DNA of 52,984 nt, taken from positions 1 to 52,984 of the forward strand of contig CABRLN010000013.1 in NCBI GenBank assembly GCA_902471875.1. Direction: 5' to 3'. The stretch comes from an uncultured Clostridium sp. (GTDB taxonomy: Bacteria; Bacillota; Clostridia; Oscillospirales; Acutalibacteraceae). The position numbers and the translations under genes were made by a program. Below are positions 44,404 to 52,867 of this stretch, piece after piece. The notes beneath the pieces are model-generated. The model did not search any database and was not told the origin of the DNA. It saw nothing but the letters and a program-made list of their open reading frames with translations. Position 1 is the stretch's first letter. The number at the start of each line of letters is the position of its first letter.

Positions 44404-46845
44404 ATGTTATATGAAGAATATGCAGCAAGAGTTTGTGATGACGGAAGAGTTCAGACGGTAAAGGAACATTTATTAGGTGTTGAACAACTTGCTATTAAAG
44501 ATGCAGTTTTGTTAAAAACTAAAGGTATTATAAGGCTTATTGCCAAATTGCATGATATGGGTAAAAACACAGCACTTAGTAACAAATATCAACATACGGT
44601 AGGTGCTAATTTAAAATGGGAAGGAGAAACAATTGCACACGCTATTGCAGGGGGCAGATATATTTATGAAAGACTTGTAGTTAATAATTCAAGCCGAAAT
44701 GCTATTGATATTTTGTTGGCAGAAATTATTTCTATTGCAATTATGTCGCACCACGGACTGTTTGACTGTTATGCTTTATCATGCAGTTCTGAAAAATCTG
44801 ATAACAATAAATTTGCTGTTAAGTTAAAAAATACTTCTTATGATTACAATGAAGCAAAAAGTGTAACTTTTAATACGATTATTACTGAAGAAGAAATAGG
44901 AAGATTGATTGATGATTCAAAAAGGGAGCTTGTAGAAATTTTAAGAAATATAAAAGGAACAGATAAGGTAAAAGAAAGAGTATTTAATGCGGAGCTTGCA
45001 TTGTTTGAACGTATTTTGTTATCTGTAATTGTGAATTCAGATCATACAAATGCAGCTGAATATTGTAATAAAATTAAAATTCCATCAGCATATGGTGAAA
45101 CAAATATGTGGTGTGAATGTATAGATTATCTTGAAAATAAAATTAAAGATTTTGATAACACAAAAGAGATAAATAAAATTCGTTCTGAAATTTCTGATAA
45201 AGCTGTAAAGTTTTCTAATAAAGCATCAAAAATTATAAAAATGAGTGTTCCTACAGGTGGAGGAAAAACTATAAGTGGTTTAAGATATGCGTTGAATTAT
45301 GCGGCAAAATTCAATAAAAGCAGAATTATATATGTAGCACCTTTTAATTCTATTCTTGAGCAGAATTATAATAATTTTAGAGAATATCTTCCGGAAAGCA
45401 TGGATGTTTTACCACATTTTGGTGATATGATAACCTATGAAAATTCAGATAAAAAATATATGTATTTTACTGAAAATTGGGGTTCTCCTGTAATTACGAC
45501 ATCTATGGTGCAGTTTTTAAATACAATTTATGATGGACGAATTACGTCTATAAGAAGAATGAGAGGTCTTATTAATTCTGTAATAATTCTTGACGAGGTT
45601 CAGTCTGTACCTGTTGAGTGTACAACGCTGTTTAATATTGCTGTAAAATTTCTTGCAGATGTTTGTGGTTGTACCATTGTTTTGTGCAGTGCAACACAAC
45701 CTGTATTTGACCAAATAAGATATTCTGTACCACTGGACGAAGAAAGTGAAATGGTTAGCGGCTTTGACAGTTATTGTAAAAAACTTAAGCGAACAGAAAT
45801 TGTTGATAAAATAAAATATAACGGTGGTTATAGCTTTGAAGATGCGTCAGAATTCGTTGTAGAAATGTCTGAACAAAACAGCAGTTTGCTTTGTGTTGTC
45901 AACACTAAAAAAGCGGCAGCTAAAATTTATGCAAAGGTTAGAGAAATAATCGAGATTTCAGGTAGAGGGCAAGAATATATTATTGTTCATCTGTCAACTT
46001 ATATGTGTCCTGAGCACCGAAAGAATATTATTGATAAATTGAAAAATAGCTTGTCCGATACAAAGAAGAATCCGGATACAGCTAAAAAAGTTATTTGTAT
46101 AAGCACACAGCTTATTGAAGCTGGTGTTGATATTTCATTTAGTACAGTAATACGTTCGGTAGCAGGGCTTGACAGTATAATTCAGTCCGCAGGGCGATGT
46201 AACCGAAATGCCGAAACTGACATTGGTTTTGTTTATGTTATTAATATTGTTGAAGAGAATATGTCATATTTGAAGTCAATAAGAGAAAGCGGAAAAATAA
46301 CTACGAAGATGTTTGGCTTAATGAAAAATAACTCTGAATTCCTTAACGGAGATATTTCTTCCTCGCAAGCTATAGAACACTACTATAAGGCTTATTATAA
46401 AGAATTTGAAGATTTGACAGATTTTAATATAGATGTAGGCGGACAAAAAACTACCATATTTGATTTGTTGTCGCTAAACGAAAAGGGTACGGCTGTTTAT
46501 AAAGCCATAACAAAGAAGGAACCTAATATGTTAATGAAACAGGCTTTTAAAACAGCAGGTGAGGAGTTTAAGGTTATTTCAGAAAATTCAGTATCTGTAC
46601 TAGTGCCTTATGAAGATGGAAAAAAGTTAATTGCAGAAATATGCTCTGAAAAAGGCGTTGAAGACATTCCCAAAATGCTTAGAAAAATTCAAAAATATTC
46701 TGTCGGTTTACCGCAAAATATTATAAATAAAGGTTTTGTAACGCAAGATGACAGAACAGGTATTTATATTTTAAAAGAAATGTACTACGACGAAAAAAAT
46801 TATGGTTTTATGCAAGAGCCGCAAACAGGTGGTTTATTTTATTAA
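44404..46845 (+). CDS. cas3: CRISPR-associated helicase/nuclease Cas3 (type I-C)
   Basis: Single-strand nuclease and helicase that shreds DNA marked by the type I-C Cascade. ATG 44404 follows AAGGATGG; a TTG 6 codons upstream overlaps that site. The 813 residues comprise an N-terminal HD nuclease domain (LHDMGKNT with His50 and Asp51) and a superfamily 2 helicase with Walker A PTGGGKT (283-289), the DEVQ box at 397-400 and motif III SAT at 429-431, then QSAGRCNRN. It has its own promoter and is separated from cas5c by 225 nt containing an opposite-strand RNA unit. Confidence 0.95.
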   Translation: MLYEEYAARVCDDGRVQTVKEHLLGVEQLAIKDAVLLKTKGIIRLIAKLHDMGKNTALSNKYQHTVGANLKWEGETIAHAIAGGRYIYERLVVNNSSRNAIDILLAEIISIAIMSHHGLFDCYALSCSSEKSDNNKFAVKLKNTSYDYNEAKSVTFNTIITEEEIGRLIDDSKRELVEILRNIKGTDKVKERVFNAELALFERILLSVIVNSDHTNAAEYCNKIKIPSAYGETNMWCECIDYLENKIKDFDNTKEINKIRSEISDKAVKFSNKASKIIKMSVPTGGGKTISGLRYALNYAAKFNKSRIIYVAPFNSILEQNYNNFREYLPESMDVLPHFGDMITYENSDKKYMYFTENWGSPVITTSMVQFLNTIYDGRITSIRRMRGLINSVIILDEVQSVPVECTTLFNIAVKFLADVCGCTIVLCSATQPVFDQIRYSVPLDEESEMVSGFDSYCKKLKRTEIVDKIKYNGGYSFEDASEFVVEMSEQNSSLLCVVNTKKAAAKIYAKVREIIEISGRGQEYIIVHLSTYMCPEHRKNIIDKLKNSLSDTKKNPDTAKKVICISTQLIEAGVDISFSTVIRSVAGLDSIIQSAGRCNRNAETDIGFVYVINIVEENMSYLKSIRESGKITTKMFGLMKNNSEFLNGDISSSQAIEHYYKAYYKEFEDLTDFNIDVGGQKTTIFDLLSLNEKGTAVYKAITKKEPNMLMKQAFKTAGEEFKVISENSVSVLVPYEDGKKLIAEICSEKGVEDIPKMLRKIQKYSVGLPQNIINKGFVTQDDRTGIYILKEMYYDEKNYGFMQEPQTGGLFY

Positions 46846-46876
46846 AGCAAAAGGCTCTGCCTGAAATAGCAGAGCC
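46844..46876 (-). terminator. Terminator of the minus-strand crRNA-like unit
   Basis: GGCTCTGC and GCAGAGCC form an exact 8-bp stem. A T-run (TTTTGCTTT) follows only when read on the minus strand; on the plus strand AATGCC follows. It therefore suits the RNA transcribed leftward from 46945 and not the cas3 mRNA. Confidence 0.75.
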
Positions 46877-46945
46877 AATGCCTTGGTTAATAAATTATAA
46901 AACTCATTTCAATCCACATCCATACTTACAATCAATAGGGATGGC
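46853..46945 (-). ncRNA. Predicted crRNA-like regulatory RNA (CreR/CreA-like) between cas3 and cas5c
   Basis: Minus-strand unit, 93 nt from predicted start (46945) to terminator stem. Its parts, read 5' to 3': a degenerate repeat with a 5-bp stem (CATCC/GGATG) and the 11-nt tag TGGATTGAAAT (ending at 46906), a 29-nt spacer-like segment starting GAGTTTTATAATTTAT (46905 down to 46877), and the terminator hairpin. The tag length and sequence are those expected for a type I-C crRNA 5' handle made by Cas5c. The spacer-like part matches 17 of 20 positions at 47025-47044, downstream of the cas5c promoter, next to a TTC PAM. Known CreR and CreA RNAs guide Cas effectors to repress a promoter through such partial matches. 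Expression is inferred, not shown. Confidence 0.72.
46906..46923 (-). repeat. Degenerate CRISPR repeat (3' half)
   Basis: On the minus strand this reads ATGGATGTGGATTGAAAT. Compared with the repeat expected from the array start (…ATGGAGAGTG followed by the common type I-C ending TGGATTGAAAT), it lacks three bases (GAG) but keeps the whole tag. It lies far from the array and has no second copy nearby. Confidence 0.75.
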
Positions 46946-46951
46946 AAAAAT

Positions 46952-46979
46952 ATTATAACATATAAAAAAAAAAAATCAA
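46952..46979 (-). promoter_or_regulatory. Minus-strand promoter of the crRNA-like RNA
   Basis: Read on the minus strand: TTGATT (46979-46974), 16-nt spacer, and TATAAT (46957-46952) preceded by TGT, an extended -10. Transcription would start near 46945 and run leftward into the degenerate repeat. Its -35 box is only 7 nt from the -35 of the divergent cas5c promoter. Confidence 0.65.
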
Positions 46980-46986
46980 ATTTTTA

Positions 46987-47015
46987 TTGACAAATTGATA
47001 TATAAGAGTTATTAT
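46987..47015 (+). promoter_or_regulatory. Promoter of the cas5c-cas2 operon
   Basis: A perfect TTGACA (46987-46992) and TATTAT (47010-47015) at 17-nt spacing; start site near 47022. It allows cas5c to cas2 to be expressed apart from cas3. Confidence 0.75.
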
Positions 47016-47024
47016 AATATCAGA

Positions 47025-47047
47025 GATTATAAATTATATAACTCGAA
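47025..47047 (-). promoter_or_regulatory. Predicted Cascade target site in the cas5c leader
   Basis: On the minus strand, TTC (47047-47045), the typical type I-C PAM, is followed by GAGTTATATAATTTAT, which equals the first 16 bases of the spacer-like segment except at position 6. The site covers the first transcribed bases of the cas5c operon (about +3 to +22). Confidence 0.65.
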
Positions 47048-47070
47048 ATTAAATTGAAAGAGGTGATAAC

Positions 47071-47835
47071 GTGAAGTACAAAAATGAGTTTAGCTTTATG
47101 GTTTGGGGAGATTATGCTTTATTTTCCGACCCAATTACCCGTGTAGGCGGTGAGAAATGTAGTTATTCAATTCCCACACCGGCAGCTTTGATTGGTATTT
47201 TAAAAAGCATCTACTGGAAACCGACCATACTGTTCAAAATCGATTCAGTAAAAGTGATTAACCCAATACAAACTGTATCAAAAGGCATTCGTCCTATAAA
47301 ATATAATGGCGGAAACGACTTGTCAATGTACACATATTTAAAGGACGTAAAATATGCTGTAAAAGCACATTTTGTGTGGAATTATAATCATCCGGAATTA
47401 GAGGCTGACAGAAACGAGGACAAGCATTACCAAATAATAAAACGAATGATAAAGCTTGGTGGCAGACGAGATATTTTTTTAGGAGCAAGAGAGTGTCAGG
47501 GTTATGTAGAGCCTTGCGATTTTGATAAAATAAAAAGCTGCTACGATGACGGTACAAATTCAGAAATTAACTTTGGTTTGCTATACCACAGCATAATCTA
47601 TCCTGATGAAGCTGTTAACGAAGAAGATAAGGGTAAGCTGACAGTATGTTTTCATACACCGGTTATGAAAAATGGGCAAATTGATTTTATACAGCCGGAG
47701 GAATGTGCAATTAAACGTCACATTAGAGAAGGTAAAATAAAAATTTTTGGTAAAAATCAAATAAAAACAGCAGACGAAGAATTTAAGGAGGTGTGCAGCA
47801 GTGAGCTGGATAACGGAGTTAAGCAAAATTTATGA
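47071..47835 (+). CDS. cas5c: Cas5c (Cas5d), crRNA-processing Cascade subunit
   Basis: In type I-C systems Cas5c replaces Cas6: it cleaves the precursor CRISPR RNA and then stays in Cascade at the 5' handle. GTG start after AAAGAGGTG; 254 residues. The N-terminal KYKNEFSFMVWGDYALFSDPITRVGGEKCSYSIPTPAALIG is the family hallmark, and a glycine-rich patch GGRRDIFLGARECQGYVEP follows. The end overlaps cas8c by 35 nt. Confidence 0.94.
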   Translation: MKYKNEFSFMVWGDYALFSDPITRVGGEKCSYSIPTPAALIGILKSIYWKPTILFKIDSVKVINPIQTVSKGIRPIKYNGGNDLSMYTYLKDVKYAVKAHFVWNYNHPELEADRNEDKHYQIIKRMIKLGGRRDIFLGARECQGYVEPCDFDKIKSCYDDGTNSEINFGLLYHSIIYPDEAVNEEDKGKLTVCFHTPVMKNGQIDFIQPEECAIKRHIREGKIKIFGKNQIKTADEEFKEVCSSELDNGVKQNL

Positions 47836-49717
47836 CATAGAGCAGCATATGGCAGGGGTAGAAACTCCAGAAGCTACATTGCTGCCACTATTTCATTCCA
47901 CACAAGACGCACAAATTGAAATTACTATTACCAATAAAGGTGAATTTTTTTCAGCTAATGAGGTTTCTGCAGATGATAAAGTAACCATTATACCTGTAAC
48001 TGACGATTCTAATTCACGAAGCAGTGGGGCAGCACCACACGCTTTGTGCGATAATCTTAAATATATTGCGGGTGATTTTTCTGAATATGTTAATTCAAAA
48101 AAGAAAAATGAAAGTAAATACTTTAGTGAATACTTAACAGCTCTTGATAAATGGAGATTGTCGGAATATTCTGATAATCTTATAGAGGCAATTTACAATT
48201 ATGTTAAGCAGGGTACAGTAATAAGGGATCTTATAACTTGTGGACTTTTTAAGCTTGCTGATGATGGACAATGTCTGGACGAAAAGCATAAAATTCAAAA
48301 AACATCACAAGAAGGTTGTTTTATAAGATTTATAGTTGTAAATACATCTACAGGTGAAACTGTAAAGGTATGGAAAAGTAAGGAGCTTTATAAAAAATAT
48401 TCATCTTATTGTGGTTCGTTAGGTTCCGAAATTGATTTATGCTATGCTACAGGCAAGCTTTCACCTGTTACATATAAGCATATGTCAAAAATACGTAATG
48501 CAGGTGATAAAGCTAAGCTTATTTCCTCAAACGATACTTCAAATTTTACCTATAGAGGTATATTTAAAAATGACCACGAAGCATATGCATTGAGCAGACT
48601 AACCTCACAAAAAGCACATTTAGCTTTAAGATGGCTTATTCAACGTCAGGGAACACGAATGGGCAGTGCATATTATATTACATGGGAAAGCCAGTTGAAT
48701 CAAGTGCCTGATGTGTCTGAAGGATTGGATTTGTCAATGATTGAGATTGTTGGTGAATTTGATACCGATGAGGATAAAAAGCCTGTAGCAAAAACCTCGG
48801 CAGAATATTCAAAGTTGATTGATGCTGTAATTAGAGGTTACAGACAAAAGTTAGAGTTTGATTCAAAAATTATGCTAATGGTTGTTGACGCTGCAACACC
48901 CGGAAGATTATCAGTAGTTATGTATGAAGAATATGCAGAGTCTGAATTTTATAAGAATTTAAAAAAATGGTATGATGGTGTTGCATGGCATAGCTGCTAT
49001 TTTACAAAAGATAAGAAACGTGTTGACTGCGTTCAAACCCCTGTGCCATATGAAATAATTAAATGTGCCTATGGTACAGAAAGAAACGGTAAGATTGCTG
49101 TTGACTCAAAGCTTGCAGGGTATGTTGCTAAGCAGTTATATCCTTGTATTGTTAAAGGAGTTAAATTGCCGCAAAGTATTTTAAAAGCTGTTTTTAACAG
49201 AGTGGCTAATCCTCAGCAATATACAAAAAATTATAATTGGGAAGGTGTGCTTGATGTTGCCTGTGCACTTTTTCGTAAGCATTATATAGAAACAAAGGGA
49301 GTTGAATATAATATGACACTTGATAAAACTTGTAATGACAGAAGCTACCTTTTTGGCAGATTGGTTGCTGTTGCTGACAAGGTTGAATGTGATACATTTG
49401 AAAAAGGTAAAGAAAGAGAGACTAATGCAAAGCGATTTATGAGTGCTTTAATTTCATCACCATTTAAAACATGGGGATATTTATACGAGCGTATTCTTCC
49501 TTATATGGAAAAGGTTGCAAAAAATAACTATGGATTCTATGTAAATTATGAAAAGGAATTTGAAGCTATTGTTTCGTTATTTAAAGATGATGATTTTAAA
49601 AAAAATACAGCATTAGATGCAATGTTTTTCATGGGATTTTATGCTCAAAAGCAAGAATTATATAAGGAAAAAGAAAACAGAGAAAAAAACAATAATGAAA
49701 AAACGGAGGATAAATAA
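47801..49717 (+). CDS. cas8c: Cas8c (Csd1), large Cascade subunit
   Basis: Large subunit of type I-C Cascade, which recognises the PAM and contributes to target binding; its gene also yields a small subunit (Cas11c) by internal translation in studied systems. GTG start preceded by AAGGAGG within cas5c; 638 residues. Recognisable Csd1 segments include MSWITELSKIYD, SGAAPHALCDNLKYIAGDF and YLFGRLVAVADKVE. The last 130 or so residues are helix-rich, as expected for the Cas11c part. Confidence 0.93.
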   Translation: MSWITELSKIYDIEQHMAGVETPEATLLPLFHSTQDAQIEITITNKGEFFSANEVSADDKVTIIPVTDDSNSRSSGAAPHALCDNLKYIAGDFSEYVNSKKKNESKYFSEYLTALDKWRLSEYSDNLIEAIYNYVKQGTVIRDLITCGLFKLADDGQCLDEKHKIQKTSQEGCFIRFIVVNTSTGETVKVWKSKELYKKYSSYCGSLGSEIDLCYATGKLSPVTYKHMSKIRNAGDKAKLISSNDTSNFTYRGIFKNDHEAYALSRLTSQKAHLALRWLIQRQGTRMGSAYYITWESQLNQVPDVSEGLDLSMIEIVGEFDTDEDKKPVAKTSAEYSKLIDAVIRGYRQKLEFDSKIMLMVVDAATPGRLSVVMYEEYAESEFYKNLKKWYDGVAWHSCYFTKDKKRVDCVQTPVPYEIIKCAYGTERNGKIAVDSKLAGYVAKQLYPCIVKGVKLPQSILKAVFNRVANPQQYTKNYNWEGVLDVACALFRKHYIETKGVEYNMTLDKTCNDRSYLFGRLVAVADKVECDTFEKGKERETNAKRFMSALISSPFKTWGYLYERILPYMEKVAKNNYGFYVNYEKEFEAIVSLFKDDDFKKNTALDAMFFMGFYAQKQELYKEKENREKNNNEKTEDK

Positions 49718-49719
49718 TT

Positions 49720-50574
49720 ATGTCAGTATTACAAAACAAAATTGACTTTGTAGGTTTTATTTCGGTTGATAATGCAAACCCAAACGGTGATCCGCTGAAC
49801 GGAAACAGACCAAGAGATACTATGGAAAGCTTTGGAGAAATTTCTGATGTTTGTTTAAAAAGGAAAATACGCAACAGACTTCAAGATATGGGCGAAGCTA
49901 TTTTTGTTCAGTCAGATGACAGATGTGAAGATGGATACAAAAGTCTTAAAGATAGATTTTACAAAACAGAGGAAATTGTAAAGTTAAAAAAAGCAGAAAA
50001 AGATGTTGTAGCTGCCGCTGCGTGTGAAAAATGGATTGATGTTAGAGCCTTTGGACAGGTATTTGCTTTTAATAATAGTGATAGTGCAGGCGTATCAATA
50101 GGAGTTAGAGGACCTGTTACAATACATCAGGCTTTTAGTATTGAGCCGGTAGAAATTGTATCAACACAAATTACAAAAAGTGTAAGCGGTGAAACATCAA
50201 AAAGTGGAACTAAAGCGTCAGATACAATGGGTATGAAGCACCGTGTAAAATTTGGTATTTACAAATTTAAGGGCAGTATTAACTGTCAGCTTGCAGAAAA
50301 GACAGGCTTTACAGATGAAGACGCTGAAAAAATTAAAGCGGCACTTGCAACTTTGTTTGAAAACGACTGTTCTTCTGCTCGACCTGAGGGTAGTATGTGC
50401 ATAGAAAAACTGTTCTGGTTTAAGCACAACTGCAAAAGCGGTCAATATTCAAGTGCAAAGGTACATAGAAGTGTTAGTGCAAAACCAATTTGTGATAGTC
50501 CTACAACTGCACAAGATTATGAATTTATTTATGATGAAAGTCTTGAAAATTTGACTCCAGAGGTATTGGAATGA
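49720..50574 (+). CDS. cas7: Cas7c (Csd2), Cascade backbone subunit
   Basis: Forms the helical backbone that holds the crRNA spacer. ATG start after CGGAGG, 2 nt past cas8c; 284 residues. The N-terminal FVGFISVDNANPNGDPLNGNRPR is the signature of Csd2, followed by DVRAFGQVFAF and VSIGVRGPVTIHQAFSIEPV. Overlaps cas4 by 4 nt. Confidence 0.95.
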   Translation: MSVLQNKIDFVGFISVDNANPNGDPLNGNRPRDTMESFGEISDVCLKRKIRNRLQDMGEAIFVQSDDRCEDGYKSLKDRFYKTEEIVKLKKAEKDVVAAAACEKWIDVRAFGQVFAFNNSDSAGVSIGVRGPVTIHQAFSIEPVEIVSTQITKSVSGETSKSGTKASDTMGMKHRVKFGIYKFKGSINCQLAEKTGFTDEDAEKIKAALATLFENDCSSARPEGSMCIEKLFWFKHNCKSGQYSSAKVHRSVSAKPICDSPTTAQDYEFIYDESLENLTPEVLE

Positions 50575-51233
50575 CATCAGAAGATAATCTTTTGATGATT
50601 TCAGGAATACAGCATTTTGTATTTTGCAGACGTCAGTGGGCGTTAATTCACATTGAGCAACAGTGGGCAGAAAATCTGCTCACTGTAAGCGGTGAAATAA
50701 TGCATAAAAATGCACATGATAATTTTTCATCGGAAAAGCGTGGCGAGCTTATAATTTCAAGAGGAATGCCTGTATGTTCGTATGAGTTGGGAATTAACGG
50801 TGTATGTGATGTTGTTGAATTCCATAGGGCAAAAGAGGGGGCAATTGTTCATGGATATGAAGGGTATTATAAGATAATACCGGTTGAATATAAGCATGGT
50901 GCCCCAAAAGAAGATGAGTCTGATATTTTACAGGTAGTTGCACAAGCAATGTGCTTGGAAGACATGTTTTGTACTGCTGTTGAGGAAGTTCACATTTATT
51001 ATGGCAAAACAAGGCGAAGATTAAAACTTGATGTTAACAGTGACATCCGTAACCGTGTTAAAGAAATAGTTGCTGAAATGCACACACTGTATGAACGGCG
51101 ATATACTCCAAGAGTGAAATCTCATAAAGGCTGTAAAGCATGCTCGCTACGGGAAATATGTTTGCCAAAACTTAGTAAGGTAAAATCTGTGCGTGAATAT
51201 ATTGACAGTGCAATTAAGGAGGCAAAAATTTGA
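50571..51233 (+). CDS. cas4: Cas4 adaptation nuclease
   Basis: Iron-sulfur nuclease that trims and PAM-selects prespacers with Cas1-Cas2. 220 residues. An N-terminal Cys (HFVFCRRQWAL, about 20) and a C-terminal cluster CKACSLREIC (about 187-196) supply the four iron-sulfur ligands. The RecB-type nuclease motif is VEYKHG (about 106-111). The ATGA overlap with cas7 and TTGA overlap with cas1 indicate translational coupling. Confidence 0.93.
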   Translation: MTSEDNLLMISGIQHFVFCRRQWALIHIEQQWAENLLTVSGEIMHKNAHDNFSSEKRGELIISRGMPVCSYELGINGVCDVVEFHRAKEGAIVHGYEGYYKIIPVEYKHGAPKEDESDILQVVAQAMCLEDMFCTAVEEVHIYYGKTRRRLKLDVNSDIRNRVKEIVAEMHTLYERRYTPRVKSHKGCKACSLREICLPKLSKVKSVREYIDSAIKEAKI

Positions 51234-52264
51234 AAAAGCTTCTTAATACTCTTTATATAAACTCTGCCGATAAATATTTGTCACTGGACGGCGAAAATAT
51301 TGTTATTTCTGAAAATAAAACTGAATGTGGCAGAGTTCCTATGCACAATATTGAAGCTGTTGTTACAACAGGTTATGCAGGAATAAGCCCGGCACTTCTT
51401 GGAAAATGTGCAAAAAAGAATATATTTGTTTCATTTCTAAGCCACAGTGGACGATATCTGGCAAGTACAGTAGGACCGTACTGTGGAAATGTTATTTTAA
51501 GAAAAAATCAATACCGTATTTCTGATAACGAAGAGTTGTGTACACAAATTTCAAAAAATATAATTACAGGTAAATTGTATAATTCTCGTGGAGTATTAGA
51601 AAGAGCCACACGTGATTATGCAAATTCAGTTGATGTAGAAAAGTTAAAGCATATTTCTGCACAATTAAAACAATCTATTGATAACATACCGTTATATTGT
51701 AAAAATACAGAACAGCTTAGAGGTATTGAGGGCGAAGCAGCTGCAAGGTATTTTTCAGTATTTAACCAGCTTATTTTACAACAAAAAGAAGATTTTAAAT
51801 TTGAAGAACGCAGCAGAAGACCGCCTTTAGATAAGGTGAATGCAATGCTTTCATTTGCTTATACATTACTTAACAGTATGGTAACATCGGCACTGTATTG
51901 TGTAGGATTAGATCCATATGTAGGCTTTATGCATAAAGATAGACCAGGACGAACCTCATTATCATTAGATCTTATGGAGGAACTTAGATCAGTTTTTGCA
52001 GATAGATTTGTAATAACTATGATTAATAAAAGAGTAATTAAAAATAATGACTTTTTCACCAAGGAAAATGGTGCAGTGTATTTTACCGATGAGGGTAAGA
52101 AAAAGTTTTTACAAGCTTGGCAAACAAGAAAGCAAACTACAATTGTGCATCCTTTTTTACAAGAGAAAGTCGAGTGGGGAATAGTACCTTATGTACAAGC
52201 GTTATTATTGTCAAGATATTTGCGTGGAGATATAGATGAATATCCTCCCTTTTTATGGAAGTAG
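51230..52264 (+). CDS. cas1: Cas1 integrase (type I-C)
   Basis: Integrase that inserts new spacers at the leader end of the array. 344 residues, TTG start with AAGGAGG upstream. The catalytic residues lie in EGEAAARYF (Glu about 165), FMHKDRPGRTSLSLDLMEELR (His and Asp about 234-248). Length and sequence style match type I-C Cas1. Adjoins cas2 with no gap. Confidence 0.95.
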   Translation: MKKLLNTLYINSADKYLSLDGENIVISENKTECGRVPMHNIEAVVTTGYAGISPALLGKCAKKNIFVSFLSHSGRYLASTVGPYCGNVILRKNQYRISDNEELCTQISKNIITGKLYNSRGVLERATRDYANSVDVEKLKHISAQLKQSIDNIPLYCKNTEQLRGIEGEAAARYFSVFNQLILQQKEDFKFEERSRRPPLDKVNAMLSFAYTLLNSMVTSALYCVGLDPYVGFMHKDRPGRTSLSLDLMEELRSVFADRFVITMINKRVIKNNDFFTKENGAVYFTDEGKKKFLQAWQTRKQTTIVHPFLQEKVEWGIVPYVQALLLSRYLRGDIDEYPPFLWK

Positions 52265-52564
52265 GTGTTTCTGATACTTGTTTTAATAACATATGATGTA
52301 AGTACTGAAACTGCAAATGGTAAGAAGCGGCTTAGAAAAGTGGCTAAAGAATGTACTAACTATGGTCAAAGAGTACAAAATTCAGTTTTTGAATGTGTTA
52401 TGGATGCTGCTACATGCAGGGTAGTAAAAGAAAAGCTTATCAATATTATTAATGAAACTGAAGATAGTATTAGATTTTATTACTTGGGTAATAATTACAA
52501 AACAAAGGTTGAACATTATGGTGTTAATTCTGGTTTTGATATGGAAGGAGTGTTAATGTTTTAA
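52265..52564 (+). CDS. cas2: Cas2 (type I-C)
   Basis: Small dimeric partner of Cas1. 99 residues from the GTG directly after the cas1 stop. The N-terminal beta-strand LVLITYDVSTE and NSVFECVMD are typical of Cas2. Ends the cas operon. Confidence 0.94.
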   Translation: MFLILVLITYDVSTETANGKKRLRKVAKECTNYGQRVQNSVFECVMDAATCRVVKEKLINIINETEDSIRFYYLGNNYKTKVEHYGVNSGFDMEGVLMF

Positions 52565-52867
52565 AATTTTAGTTTAAGGATGTCGCTGATAGATATGTGG
52601 TATATATTTTCTTACCAAATATAATTTTTAGAATTATTTTCGGTTTAACATATGGTTATAAGAGTAATTTATAAATTAAAAAACTAATTGTTTCTATATG
52701 CGAATGGTATATGCACATAAATTTTCAGCGACTTTCGCACCAATAGAAAACAAAAATAACAATATATTTAGTACAATAAATATTTTTTCTTGTTTATTTA
52801 TTATAAATTTTATAAAGTGTGAACAATAAAATGAATTATATTTATAATATATTTAGTTGTTTTTGCT
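52565..52867 (+). promoter_or_regulatory. CRISPR leader region
   Basis: AT-rich 303-nt stretch between cas2 and the first repeat. It includes GTCGCTGA (52582-52589) and TCAGCGAC (52725-52732), exact complements 135 nt apart. No reading frame is seen. Leaders contain the array promoter and integration signals. Confidence 0.7.

Noticed and set aside
46853..46876. Hairpin after cas3 read as the cas3 terminator
   Set aside because: On the plus strand no T-run follows it (AATGCC). The T-run exists only on the minus strand, which fits the opposite RNA unit.
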